From the NCBI RefSeq assembly GCF_901472495.1, contig NZ_LR590469.1:992001-1056000 (forward strand): a stretch of 64,000 nt of DNA, in the 5' to 3' direction. The translations under genes and the position numbers were made by a program. The stretch comes from Yersinia enterocolitica subsp. enterocolitica. Lineage in GTDB: Bacteria > Pseudomonadota > Gammaproteobacteria > Enterobacterales > Enterobacteriaceae. The notes under the pieces were generated by a model that saw only the letters and a program-made list of their open reading frames with translations, was not told the origin of the DNA and searched no databases. Shown piece by piece: positions 1-8,536 of this stretch; position 1 is the stretch's first letter; every line of letters starts with the position of its first letter.

Positions 1-522
1 ACCCATAATGATCGTGAAGTGGTTGAACTGTATGCCAAACTGGTTCAGCCTTCGCTGGATAATTTAGCGCGGGCAGAAATCAGCCGCTATGCCGCCGAGT
101 CAGCATTAATGATTGCCGTCAGTCCGCTGGCGCTGGTGGATATGGCGTTTATAGCCTGGCGAAATATTCGTCTGATTAATCGTATTGCTGCTTTGTATGG
201 TATTGAGTTGGGGTATTTCAGCCGCATCCGCCTGTTCCGTTTGGTACTGCTCAATATTGCTTTTGCCGGAGCATCTGAATTGGTGCGCGAAGTGGGTATG
301 GACTGGTTATCGCAGGATTTAGCCGCACGTTTATCTGCCCGCGCCGCCCAAGGCATCGGGGCTGGCTTGCTGACGGCTCGACTGGGTATCAAAGCAATGG
401 AGTTGTGTCGCCCATTGCCGTGGTTGGGAGATGATAAACCTAAATTGGGTGATTTCCGGCGGCAATTAATTGGTCAATTGAAAAATACCTTGCCAAAAAA
501 AGATAAACCGGCACAGCAGTAG
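1..522 (+). CDS. ycjF: YcjF family inner-membrane protein (5' part outside window)
   Basis: The reading frame is open from base 1 and ends with TAG at 520-522, so this is the C-terminal part of a longer protein that starts upstream of the window. The visible ~173 residues have a DUF697-like, helix-rich composition with a hydrophobic stretch (ALMIAVSPLALVDMAFIAW). The E. coli gene directly upstream of tyrR is ycjF, and tyrR follows here after an inserted toxin-antitoxin pair. The family is a membrane protein encoded next to the GTPase-like YcjX; its exact role is not established. The GTG at 19 is internal and should not be taken as the start. Confidence 0.8.
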   Translation, partial: THNDREVVELYAKLVQPSLDNLARAEISRYAAESALMIAVSPLALVDMAFIAWRNIRLINRIAALYGIELGYFSRIRLFRLVLLNIAFAGASELVREVGMDWLSQDLAARLSARAAQGIGAGLLTARLGIKAMELCRPLPWLGDDKPKLGDFRRQLIGQLKNTLPKKDKPAQQ

Positions 523-524
523 CG

Positions 525-983
525 CTATTTCAGCCGTGGGTCAAAGGCAAAAGAGAGTGGTTGAACACTGCTTAAGCAGGTTTGAAAGCTTTTGTGCCGA
601 GGATTGAGCAGTAGATTGTTTTCTGTCGGCACCAGAGTGGATGGAACCAGTAATCCAAGTGATGATTCTGACTCCAGCCATTCAGTGCCGATATCCATTG
701 TGGTCGCAGGTGCGGGGTCGCTGCGCCAGTTCGTGGGCCAATCTTGCGGCTGAAGCAGCATAATGTTGCTATCTTCGATTTCAATTTGGAATAACTCGAA
801 CTCACTCAGTGTTGAGCTGTCCTGAATATGTACCAACGTCTCCAACATCGCCAGTGATACACTGCTGGCTAAGTAGATGGCGGCGTGCCCCTTATGGTTC
901 CAGCGCCCACCATAGGTTTCGGCACCATAGCCGGTCCAGGTTGAGGCAAGATAGCGGCGCATCACAATGCGGTAGAGCATCAT
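525..983 (-). CDS. RES-domain toxin of a type II toxin-antitoxin pair
   Basis: The 152-residue protein matches the RES family, named for conserved Arg, Glu and Ser residues. Visible hallmarks are GGRWN with R27, the IYLASS strand with Y37, and ETLVH with E48. Characterised RES toxins break down NAD+, which stalls growth when the antitoxin is lost. The gene lies 55 bp downstream of an Xre/MbcA-type antitoxin on the same strand (antitoxin first), the usual order for this class. It is convergent with ycjF, ending 3 bp from its stop. E. coli K-12 has nothing at this position between ycjF and tyrR, so the pair looks like an accessory insertion. Two ATGs in tandem open the frame; the first is taken. 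Confidence 0.88.
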   Translation of the reverse strand: MMLYRIVMRRYLASTWTGYGAETYGGRWNHKGHAAIYLASSVSLAMLETLVHIQDSSTLSEFELFQIEIEDSNIMLLQPQDWPTNWRSDPAPATTMDIGTEWLESESSLGLLVPSTLVPTENNLLLNPRHKSFQTCLSSVQPLSFAFDPRLK

Positions 984-1038
984 AAATATAGGCCTACCGG
1001 ATTTATCTTCATAAGCACCTGATCCTTATAGCGCACAG

Positions 1039-1485
1039 TTATGAAAATACGCCGTGCTCCAGGCGTCCAATCAAATCACAGACTTCCAATGCACCGGTTT
1101 CGGTCTCCAGCAAGGAATCTGGACTACGGTGGCCCAGGCCTTTAATCGGGGTCGACATCCAAGTGATAGCTTTGCCTTTATCTCCGCCAAATAGATCAAC
1201 TGCGGCGTCCATAACCCGAACGAAACGCGCAATGCGCTCACTCTCTTCGGGAGTGAAACGGCCATCATGGGTGCGTCTGCGAGTCAAGCTGCGGCTGGGA
1301 ATACCGGTCGCACGCAAGATTTCAGCTTTTGGGATAGATGCCCATAGATGGATGCTGTCAATGACATCAACAGAAAAACCCATTTTGATGCTATCGACCA
1401 ATACCGTACCGCGGCTGGCGGGCAAACCAATCTCTCGCCATAGCGCCCTTGTTTTGGTCGCTGGAGTGGGGTGATACGCTCTCAT
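1039..1485 (-). CDS. Xre/MbcA/ParS-type antitoxin (partner of the RES toxin)
   Basis: The 148-residue protein has an N-terminal helical DNA-binding region (RATGIPSRSLTRRR) and a C-terminal DUF2384 toxin-binding segment (RIARFVRVMDAAVDLFGG...ITWMSTPIKGLGHRSPDSLL). This is the standard architecture of antitoxins paired with RES toxins. The start is fixed by a strong Shine-Dalgarno GAGGAGG six bases before the ATG. Just upstream is a long inverted repeat that probably serves as its operator, consistent with autoregulation. It should neutralise the RES protein by direct binding and repress the operon. Confidence 0.88.
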   Translation of the reverse strand: MRAYHPTPATKTRALWREIGLPASRGTVLVDSIKMGFSVDVIDSIHLWASIPKAEILRATGIPSRSLTRRRTHDGRFTPEESERIARFVRVMDAAVDLFGGDKGKAITWMSTPIKGLGHRSPDSLLETETGALEVCDLIGRLEHGVFS

Positions 1486-1499
1486 GTAACCTCCTCGGT

Positions 1500-1528
1500 C
1501 AATTGGCTATGTCTACTATAGCCAGTTG
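1500..1528 (-). promoter_or_regulatory. Inverted-repeat operator candidate of the RES/Xre operon
   Basis: TGGCTAT (1504-1510), seven bases, then ATAGCCA (1518-1524) form a perfect inverted repeat. It extends to CAA/TTG on the outside with one mismatched base between. It lies 19-39 bp upstream of the antitoxin ATG, where an autoregulatory Xre antitoxin would bind. The rest of the gap to tyrR (to 1804) is AT-rich. It holds one further hairpin, TTATTAGT/ACTAATAA at 1601-1622, of unknown role. Confidence 0.5.
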
Positions 1529-1804
1529 GCCGATATAAAGCAAAGTGTCACTGGTTCTTGACGAGAATGCTGACGGCATGCGTCATTATATAATTCTAAA
1601 TTATTAGTATAAAAACTAATAACTCGCTATATACGGTGCTGATAGGGGTTGATGATCTTATCTTTGTGAGTTCAATTGGATAGAAAACACAGCAAAAAGC
1701 CGATTCCTGTCAACTTTTGCTGACAGACTGCTTCATCAGTAAGGGGGGACAGGGTATTATCATAGACAGATATTCCGCACCTGCCCTACATAAGGTCGAT
1801 ACTG

Positions 1805-3382
1805 ATGCGCTTGGAAGTTTTTTGCGAAGACCGAATCGGTCTCACCAGAGAGTTACTTGATCTCTTGGTTTTACGCGGCATTGATTTACGTGGGATCGAA
1901 ATTGATCCGATTGGCCGTATTTATTTGAATTTCTCACAGCTGGATTTCAGTGTATTTAGTGCGTTGATGATGGATATTCGACGCATTGATGGAGTGACTG
2001 ACGTCCGCACCGTCTCCTTTATGCCATCTGAGCGAGAACATCGTTCGCTGCGGGCGCTACTTGAATCCATGCCAGAGCCGGTATTTTCTATCGATTTAAA
2101 AGGTAACCTTGAGTTAGCTAATCCGGCTGCCCGTGAGCTTTTCTCCCTTAATGAGGAGAAGGTTCGTCACAAAACCGCGGGTAGTTTGCTGGGCGGATAT
2201 AATTTTGCTCGTTGGTTCGATGGGGGGGAAACTGCACCTCATACCGAACGTGTATTGATCGATAATCAGGATTACCTGATGGAGATCACCCCGATTCAGC
2301 TTGAAGACGAAAATCAGCAGAGTCAGACGGTAGGCGCTGTCGTGATGTTAAAATCGACCGCTCGCATGGGGAAACAGCTGCAAATCTTATCGGTAAATGA
2401 TGATACCGAATTTAAACAGATTGTTGCCACCAGCGTTAAAATGCGTCAAGTACTTGACCAAGCACGTAAATTAGCCATGTTGGATGCGCCGCTACTGTTG
2501 GTGGGTGATACCGGCACCGGCAAAGACCTGTTGGCACGCGCTTGCCATCTACGCAGCCCGCGCGGGAAAATGCCTTTCCTCGGCCTGAATTGCGCTTCTT
2601 TACCCGATGATGTAGTAGAAAGTGAGCTATTTGGCTATGCCGCAGGAGCATACCCCAATGCTGTTGAGGGTAAAAAAGGCTTCTTTGAGCAGGCTAATGG
2701 TGGCTCAGTACTGTTAGATGAAATCGGCGAAATGTCGCCTCGCATGCAGATCAAACTGTTACGTTTCCTTAATGACGGAACTTTCCGCCGTGTCGGAGAG
2801 GAGCATGAGGTGCATGTGGATGTGCGGGTTATTTGTGCCACCCAAAAGAATTTGGTGGAATTAGTACAGCGTGGCGAATTCCGCGAGGATCTCTATTACC
2901 GCCTTAATGTATTGACTATCACTTTACCGCCTCTGCGTGAGCGCCAAGCCGATATCATGCCACTGACAGCACTGTTTGTTGCGCGATTCTCTGACGAACA
3001 GGGTGTGCCTCGGCCGAAACTAGCGCCTGAACTGAGTGGTTTTCTGACCAATTATGGTTGGCCAGGTAATGTCCGCCAACTGAAAAATGCGATTTATCGT
3101 GCTTTGACCCAATTGGAAGGGGCGGAGTTACGGCCACAAGATATCGTCTTGCCGGAGTTTGAGGTTGAAGCGGCTCTGGGGGATGAAGTGCTTGATGGTT
3201 CGCTCGACGATATTAGCAAACGTTTTGAACGCTCTGTTTTAACACGACTTTATCGTAACTATCCCAGCACACGTAAACTTGCCAAGCGCCTTGGTGTTTC
3301 TCACACCGCAATTGCCAATAAACTACGTGAATATGGCCTGAGTAGTAAGCGCTCCGCCAGTGATGAAAGTGAAGAAGAATAA
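1805..3382 (+). CDS. tyrR: Transcriptional regulator TyrR of aromatic amino acid genes
   Basis: The 525-residue protein aligns along its length with E. coli TyrR (513 aa). It has an N-terminal ACT domain (RLEVFCEDRIGLTRELLDLL, residues 1 to ~75), a PAS domain (~78-190), a central AAA+ domain with Walker A GDTGTGKD at 234-241 and LLDEIGEMS, and a C-terminal Fis-type helix-turn-helix (TRKLAKRLGVSHTAIANKLREYGL). TyrR binds tyrosine, phenylalanine or tryptophan and represses or activates aromatic biosynthesis and transport genes with sigma-70 polymerase. Between SELFG and EGKKG this protein keeps a loop GAYPNA (281-286) where NtrC-type activators have GAFTGA; E. coli TyrR lacks the loop. The C terminus is slightly extended and acidic (ESEEE). 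A terminator follows 55 bp downstream. Confidence 0.97.
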   Translation: MRLEVFCEDRIGLTRELLDLLVLRGIDLRGIEIDPIGRIYLNFSQLDFSVFSALMMDIRRIDGVTDVRTVSFMPSEREHRSLRALLESMPEPVFSIDLKGNLELANPAARELFSLNEEKVRHKTAGSLLGGYNFARWFDGGETAPHTERVLIDNQDYLMEITPIQLEDENQQSQTVGAVVMLKSTARMGKQLQILSVNDDTEFKQIVATSVKMRQVLDQARKLAMLDAPLLLVGDTGTGKDLLARACHLRSPRGKMPFLGLNCASLPDDVVESELFGYAAGAYPNAVEGKKGFFEQANGGSVLLDEIGEMSPRMQIKLLRFLNDGTFRRVGEEHEVHVDVRVICATQKNLVELVQRGEFREDLYYRLNVLTITLPPLRERQADIMPLTALFVARFSDEQGVPRPKLAPELSGFLTNYGWPGNVRQLKNAIYRALTQLEGAELRPQDIVLPEFEVEAALGDEVLDGSLDDISKRFERSVLTRLYRNYPSTRKLAKRLGVSHTAIANKLREYGLSSKRSASDESEEE

Positions 3383-3437
3383 GGTGTATAACCCACCTGT
3401 AGTTTGACGTATGGCGGGTATAAAAGATAAAACCATA

Positions 3438-3473
3438 AAAAACGGCTGTTCCTGAGAGGGGCAGCCGTTTGTA
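3438..3473. terminator. Bidirectional terminator between tyrR and tpx
   Basis: AACGGCTG (3441-3448) pairs with CAGCCGTT (3462-3469), with an A-rich run on the left and T-rich on the right. It sits between the convergent tyrR and tpx genes and could stop transcription from both. Confidence 0.75.
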
Positions 3474-3504
3474 TTAAACTCTATTTAAACCAAAGTAGTT
3501 CGAA

Positions 3505-4008
3505 TTACTTCAGTGCTGCCAGTGCAGCATCATAGTCTGGTTCAGTGGTGATTTCGTTAACCAACTCACTGTAGATAACATTGTCCTGACCATCCAGAAT
3601 CACGACAGCACGAGCGGTCAAGCCTGCCAATGGGCCTTCAGTAATTGCCACACCGTAAGCTTGTTTGAAATCTGCGCCACGCAAGGTTGACAGCGTCGTC
3701 ACGTTGCTCAGGCCTTCAGCACCGCAAAAACGTGATTGAGCAAATGGCAGGTCAGAGGAGATACAAAGAACAACGGTGTTCTCAAGTTCGCCAGCCAATT
3801 GATTGAATTTGCGTACAGATGCGGCACAAACACCGGTATCAATACTCGGGAAAATATTCAGAACCTTACGTTTGCCCACGAAGCTGCTCAGAGCAACATC
3901 AGATAAATCTTTCGCAACCAAAGTAAAATCTTTAGCTTTATCGCCGGGTTGCGGTAGTTGACCTGCAACGGTCACTGGATTGCCTTGGAAATGTACTGTC
4001 TGTGTCAT
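3505..4008 (-). CDS. tpx: Thiol peroxidase Tpx
   Basis: The 167-residue product (MTQTVHFQGNPV...) is a 2-Cys peroxiredoxin of the Tpx subfamily. The peroxidatic cysteine lies in the PSIDTGVCAASVRKFN motif, and the resolving cysteine in the CISSDLPFAQSRFCGAEG segment. It reduces lipid and alkyl hydroperoxides and H2O2, with electrons from thioredoxin. An upstream in-frame ATG at 4038 would add ten residues that do not match the family, so the ATG at 4006-4008 is preferred. The tyrR-tpx-ycjG-mpaA order is that of E. coli. Confidence 0.96.
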   Translation of the reverse strand: MTQTVHFQGNPVTVAGQLPQPGDKAKDFTLVAKDLSDVALSSFVGKRKVLNIFPSIDTGVCAASVRKFNQLAGELENTVVLCISSDLPFAQSRFCGAEGLSNVTTLSTLRGADFKQAYGVAITEGPLAGLTARAVVILDGQDNVIYSELVNEITTEPDYDAALAALK

Positions 4009-4160
4009 TATTTGATCCCTTTTACAGATGTGTAACACGAAGCTCAGTTTAAGGTAACAATAGCGGCTTGGATATGAGAAATTTGCTAAATAATTTAGAT
4101 TTTACTGACATTAGGTTCTAATACCGACCGTCAACCCCTGAATTCTTCTGAGGAACTATA

Positions 4161-5132
4161 ATGAGAACCCTGCGTTGCTATCCCGAGTCCTGGCCTCTAC
4201 ATTCCGCATTTGTGATTTCCCGCGGAAGCCGTACCGAAGCAAAAGTTGTGGTTGTCGAGATTGAGGAAGCGGGCATTCATGCTTTTGGTGAATGTACTCC
4301 ATATCCACATTATGGAGAAAGTGAATCTTCTGTGATGGCACAGTTAGCCCTGGTGGCCAGCGCCGTTGAGCAGGGTGTTTCGCGTGAGGGTTTACAACAG
4401 TTATTGCCTGCTGGGGCGGCGAGGAATGCGGTCGATTGTGCGTTATGGCAGTTGGAGAGTTGGCAAAAACAACAGAGTTTATGGCAGTTGACTCAGACTG
4501 CACCGGTCGCCCATATCTCTATGGCCCAGACTGTCAGTATCGGGACTCCGGAAGCGATGGCGTACAGTGCGAGCGCATTGGTACATCAAGGCGCTAACTT
4601 ATTGAAAATAAAACTGGATGACCACCTGATTGCTGAGCGTTTGGTGGCAATCCGCAGCGCGGCACCAGAAGTGACATTAATTGTAGATGCCAATGAATCC
4701 TGGCAGCCTGAGGGTTTAGCCGCGCGTTGCCAGTTACTGGCAGATTTAGGGGTGGCTATGTTGGAGCAGCCATTACCCGCTGGAAATGATGATTCCTTGC
4801 AGAACTTTATTCACCCACTGCCTATTTGTGCCGATGAGAGTTGCCATACTCGCGCTGATTTGGCAGGATTGGTTGGCCGTTATGACATGGTCAACATTAA
4901 ACTGGATAAAAGCGGTGGGTTAACCGAAGCATTGCTATTGGCCGAACAGGCAAAATCGCTCGGATTTGCCATTATGCTTGGCTGTATGTTGTGTACATCT
5001 CGCGCAATACGTGCTGCATTGCCACTGGCTCCAGGTGCCCGCTTTGTTGATCTGGATGGCCCTACGTGGTTGCAACACGATGTCGATGATGGGTTACATT
5101 TTTCGACCGGTGCTATTGATTTATCGGCTTAA
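4161..5132 (+). CDS. ycjG: L-Ala-D/L-Glu epimerase (enolase superfamily)
   Basis: The 323-residue protein belongs to the muconate-lactonising subgroup of the enolase superfamily. The barrel carries the catalytic Lys-x-Lys (LLKIKLD), the metal ligands Asp, Glu and Asp/Glu in IVDANESW, MLEQPL and CADES, and a second lysine in VNIKLDKSGG. The E. coli enzyme converts L-Ala-D-Glu from murein to L-Ala-L-Glu so that the dipeptide can be degraded. The next gene (mpaA, convergent, 4-bp overlap) and mppA complete a murein-peptide scavenging group. A Shine-Dalgarno (GAGGAAC) precedes the ATG. Confidence 0.94.
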   Translation: MRTLRCYPESWPLHSAFVISRGSRTEAKVVVVEIEEAGIHAFGECTPYPHYGESESSVMAQLALVASAVEQGVSREGLQQLLPAGAARNAVDCALWQLESWQKQQSLWQLTQTAPVAHISMAQTVSIGTPEAMAYSASALVHQGANLLKIKLDDHLIAERLVAIRSAAPEVTLIVDANESWQPEGLAARCQLLADLGVAMLEQPLPAGNDDSLQNFIHPLPICADESCHTRADLAGLVGRYDMVNIKLDKSGGLTEALLLAEQAKSLGFAIMLGCMLCTSRAIRAALPLAPGARFVDLDGPTWLQHDVDDGLHFSTGAIDLSA

Positions 5133-5836
5133 TCCGGTCTGGTGAGTAAGTCTATCAGGGCAGCCAGATAACATTCACTGGCTGCATCGGCAGAGATGGG
5201 GGGGAATTCCGCCGTAATACAAGGTAAGCTGATGTCGGCACACCAACTGCCGAATGACCCCGGAGTGGCGTAACCCACATTCGTCACCAGTGGTAAGTTA
5301 AAGTTTGCCGCCAACTGTTCCCCCAATGCTGAACTATCAGGGTCTTCAATGCAGGCTAATGGTTCGTGAAAAGAGACTACCCAGCGCGGAGACAACTGCG
5401 TAATCAATGCACACAATGCTTGAGTTTCGGGTTCGGAGGCGGCGCACTCTCCAGTCGATAACACCACATCTCTTGCATCCGCCGCACTGTTCCAGCGATA
5501 TACTGTTTCGCCAGCCTGCCAGTTTTTTGCCGGAAAATTACGATTAAGATCTACGCCATTGGCATTAGCCCGCAGCCCCAATTGGCAACCATCAGGATTG
5601 ACTGCCAATATCACATGGTGGCGCTGCTGTTCAGGGGAAATGCTACGTAACGCGCAGGAGAGGGCTACAATTGCCGCACTTTCATCGCCATGAGTCCCCG
5701 CGATAATTAGCCCGGTTTGCGCTGATGGATTTGCGGCCGCAAAATAGATCAGTGGCGCTCCCAGCAGAGAGGTACCGTAGTGTTGCCCTAAGGTAACCAG
5801 ATTTCCCCGTGTGGAGCGGGGGCGATATTGACTCAT
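5129..5836 (-). CDS. mpaA: Murein peptide amidase A (M14 zinc peptidase)
   Basis: The 235-residue protein is an M14 carboxypeptidase-like enzyme. Zinc ligands are visible in GTHGDES (His and Glu) and in VVSFHEPL (His), and the substrate-binding segment GVDLNRNFP is intact. MpaA cleaves the gamma-D-glutamyl-diaminopimelate bond in murein tripeptide in the cytoplasm. This releases L-Ala-D-Glu, the substrate of the adjacent YcjG. No signal peptide is seen, as expected. It is convergent with ycjG and overlaps it by 4 bp. Confidence 0.92.
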   Translation of the reverse strand: MSQYRPRSTRGNLVTLGQHYGTSLLGAPLIYFAAANPSAQTGLIIAGTHGDESAAIVALSCALRSISPEQQRHHVILAVNPDGCQLGLRANANGVDLNRNFPAKNWQAGETVYRWNSAADARDVVLSTGECAASEPETQALCALITQLSPRWVVSFHEPLACIEDPDSSALGEQLAANFNLPLVTNVGYATPGSFGSWCADISLPCITAEFPPISADAASECYLAALIDLLTRPD

Positions 5837-5982
5837 GATATTCTGTTATTCCAAATTATATGCATATTACACCCAACATATCATTTAGCATTATTACTTT
5901 GAACCAATTGATCTGCTAGTTTATGTTGATAAGAGTTAGTGACTTTCGCTGAAATGGAACGACAACGAAAAGGTTAATAATT

Positions 5983-7599
5983 ATGCGCTATTTCCGTTAT
6001 GCATTATGTGCCGTATTGGTGGGGGCAGCGCTGGGCGCGGCAAATGCTGCTGATGTCCCTGCTGGCACTGTATTGGCTGAAAAACAAGAACTTGTTCGTC
6101 ATATTAAAGATGAGCCTGCGTCCCTTGACCCAATGAAAGCGGTTGGGTTAATCGAAGCTCAGGTTGCCCGTGATCTATTCGAAGGGCTGGTTAACCAGGA
6201 TTCGCATGGACAGATAATTCCAGGCGTTGCGACAAATTGGAAAACGTCAGATAACCAAACCTATATATTTACGTTACGCAAAGATGCTAAATGGTCGAAT
6301 GGTGACCCAGTGACCGCACAGGATTTTGTATATAGTTGGCGTCGCTTGGTTGACCCTAAAAGTTTATCTCCTTTCGCCTGGTTTGCCGAGCTGGCTGGCA
6401 TGGAGAATGCGCAACAGATTATTGCCGGAAAAATGCCACCAGAAACTCTTGGGGTCAGTGCTGTTAATGATTACACTCTCAAAGTCAAACTCAGCAAGCC
6501 GGTGCCTTATTTCCCCAGCCTGACTGCTAATTTCAGTTTATTCCCGGTACCATCAACCGTGGTTGAAAAATACGGTAGTGACTGGACTAAAGTCGGTAAT
6601 CTGGTGGGGAACGGCGCATTTAAATTACAAAATAGAGTGGTGAATGAGAAGTTGGTATTGGTGCCAAACGACTATTATTGGGACCATGCTCATACAGTCC
6701 TCACCAAAGTAACTTTTATTCCTATCAATCAGGAAGCTAATGCTACTAAGCGCTATCAGGCAGGTGATATTGATATTACGGAATCTTTCCCTAAAAATCT
6801 CTATCAGAAACTATTAAAAGATATTCCTGATCAGGTTTATACCCCCGACCAATTAGGCACTTATTATTACGCATTTAATACCCAGCGAGCACCAACAAAT
6901 GATGTTCGGGTGCGTAAAGCATTATCTTATGCAATAGACCGTAAAATTATCGCTGAAAAAGTCTTGGGTACCGGGGAAAAGCCTGCCTACCACTTTACCC
7001 CTGATGTCACGGCTGGCTATCATCCGGTGACCAATTTATTACAACAACAAGATCAGGAAGAACTGAATGCACAAGCTAAAGCGCTACTGCATGCGGCGGG
7101 TTATGGGCCTGATAAGCCATTAAAATTATCGCTGCTGTATAACACATCAGATAATAATCAAAAGTTAGCCATCGCCATTGCTTCAATGTGGAAAAAAACA
7201 TTGGGTGTGGATGTTCAAATGATTAACCAAGAGTGGAAGACCTATATTGATAGCCGCAACACCGGAAATTTTGATGTGGTCCGTGCTTCATGGGTTGGGG
7301 ATTACAATGAGCCTTCTACATTCCTGTCATTACTGACCTCGACCCATAGCGGTAATATCGCTAAGTTTACGAGTGCAGATTATGACCGTTTGCTGAGTGA
7401 AGCGGGTAAACAAACTAATCCTAAAGCACTGAGTGATGATTATAATAAAGCCGAACAAATTATTGCAGATCAGGTGCCAATAGCACCTATATATCAATTT
7501 ACTAACGGGCGCTTAATTAAACCTTGGGTGAAAGGTTACCCGATTACTAACCCAGAAGATGTGGCATATAGCCAAATGATTTACATCATTAAGCACTAG
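5983..7599 (+). CDS. mppA: Periplasmic murein-tripeptide-binding protein MppA
   Basis: The 538-residue protein has a Sec signal peptide (MRYFRYALCAVLVGAALGAANA/ADVP) and the fold of family 5 solute-binding proteins. Typical segments are EPASLDPMKAVG, GLVNQDSHGQIIPGVATNW and FDVVRASWVGDYNEPSTFL. It is most similar to E. coli MppA, which delivers L-Ala-D-Glu-mDAP to the Opp permease. OppA itself is the closest alternative. The neighbouring ycjG and mpaA, which process the same peptide, favour MppA. It starts with ATG after AAGG. Confidence 0.9.
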   Translation: MRYFRYALCAVLVGAALGAANAADVPAGTVLAEKQELVRHIKDEPASLDPMKAVGLIEAQVARDLFEGLVNQDSHGQIIPGVATNWKTSDNQTYIFTLRKDAKWSNGDPVTAQDFVYSWRRLVDPKSLSPFAWFAELAGMENAQQIIAGKMPPETLGVSAVNDYTLKVKLSKPVPYFPSLTANFSLFPVPSTVVEKYGSDWTKVGNLVGNGAFKLQNRVVNEKLVLVPNDYYWDHAHTVLTKVTFIPINQEANATKRYQAGDIDITESFPKNLYQKLLKDIPDQVYTPDQLGTYYYAFNTQRAPTNDVRVRKALSYAIDRKIIAEKVLGTGEKPAYHFTPDVTAGYHPVTNLLQQQDQEELNAQAKALLHAAGYGPDKPLKLSLLYNTSDNNQKLAIAIASMWKKTLGVDVQMINQEWKTYIDSRNTGNFDVVRASWVGDYNEPSTFLSLLTSTHSGNIAKFTSADYDRLLSEAGKQTNPKALSDDYNKAEQIIADQVPIAPIYQFTNGRLIKPWVKGYPITNPEDVAYSQMIYIIKH

Positions 7600-7607
7600 T
7601 TGTCATT

Positions 7608-7653
7608 AACCAATTAACTTACAAGGGAATTCATTCTTGCGGGTTAATTGGTT
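7608..7653 (+). terminator. Hairpin downstream of mppA
   Basis: AACCAATTAAC (7608-7618) pairs perfectly with GTTAATTGGTT (7643-7653), and an inner CAAG/CTTG extends the stem. It starts 9 bp after the mppA stop. No long T-run follows, so it may act as an RNA 3'-stabilising structure rather than a strict terminator. Confidence 0.45.
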
Positions 7654-7689
7654 GAGTCGAAACTTAATCTATAAGTTATTTATATTATG

Positions 7690-8040
7690 CTAATCAGACT
7701 GTTTTATTTTATCCTGCTTAGGAACAATGGCAGATATAGAGATCATAAAACCAGTCAATGATGCTACTATGAGTGGAAATATAAAAGCATCAGATGTTCT
7801 TAATGGGTTTTTCATATCAAAAATTATCACAATAAAAAATGAGCTAGTAGCAAACGTTGATGATGAATATAGTTCATTAAGCTTATATTGCAGATTTTCC
7901 AATGCAAATTTTGGCGTCTTTTTTGAAATACAATCCCATGTGATATGCACCAACATGTAAGAAATACAGATGATACAGTAGAACTTCGTCAACTCATCAG
8001 TGGTCTGCGGTGAGTACCAGAGGGAAGAGAGTGGCTCCAA
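7690..8040 (-). CDS. Hypothetical small membrane protein
   Basis: I do not recognise this 116-residue protein. It has about three hydrophobic segments (FYCIICISYMLVHITW, FATSSFFIVIIF and FIFPLIVASLTGFMISISAIV) and polar connecting regions, which suggests an integral inner-membrane protein. The start is TTG at 8038-8040, preceded by GGGGGAAC. This ribosome site lies inside the end of the upstream gene, whose TGA ends one base before the TTG, so the two are probably translationally coupled. The region is clearly more AT-rich than the flanking mppA and zntB, which suggests acquired DNA. Confidence 0.55.
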   Translation of the reverse strand: MEPLSSLWYSPQTTDELTKFYCIICISYMLVHITWDCISKKTPKFALENLQYKLNELYSSSTFATSSFFIVIIFDMKNPLRTSDAFIFPLIVASLTGFMISISAIVPKQDKIKQSD

Positions 8041-8041
8041 T

Positions 8042-8230
8042 TCAGTTCCCCCACTGTTTGCTCAGATAGATACCGGAAATTAATACACTGCCAATTGCTG
8101 CGAATGTAAATGCAAGGGATGTAGTAATGGTTAATGTGGGGACTAAAAATGATAACCCTCCAGTAAATGCAAACCCTGCTCCTGCGCCACCAATGAATGC
8201 TTTCATTAACGTAATAATACTGGTTTTCAT
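8042..8230 (-). CDS. Hypothetical two-helix membrane protein
   Basis: The 62-residue product (MKTSIITLMKAFIGGAGAG...) has two glycine-rich transmembrane segments and a short basic tail (YLSKQWGN). The ATG at 8230 is chosen because AAGGGA lies nine bases upstream; the ATG at 8269 has no ribosome site. Size and topology recall holin-like or small channel proteins, but no family is recognised. It forms a two-gene unit with the 116-residue membrane protein downstream, between mppA and zntB. Confidence 0.55.
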   Translation of the reverse strand: MKTSIITLMKAFIGGAGAGFAFTGGLSFLVPTLTITTSLAFTFAAIGSVLISGIYLSKQWGN

Positions 8231-8536
8231 AATCAATATCCCTTGAATATATAACGTGATAATTAGCAAAAATTGTACCTCAAAGTTTGAGGGCTTCTTC
8301 TGTCTTTATTATTATGTATCCTTAATATAAGATCTGATTGTTTGAGATAAATTCTGTTGTCCGGAAACATATAGTTAATGAATCGGATAGCTGCATTTAC
8401 GATGCTCTAATATAAAGTGTATTTCGATTGTTTTATAGTGATAGCAAGCTATCCGCATACATCACCTTTAAATATCAGTGGGTGGGCGCTACACTGAGCT
8501 AATTGCATGATAAATGCTGAAATTGAGGATGTTGTC

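Noticed and set aside
8384..8456. CGGATAGC/GCTATCCG inverted repeat upstream of zntB
   Set aside because: The arms are only eight bases and 57 bp apart; no regulator or family pattern supports a function.
8507..8536. ATG start for zntB at 8507
   Set aside because: It lacks a Shine-Dalgarno; GTG at 8537 has GAGG at the right distance and gives the family length.
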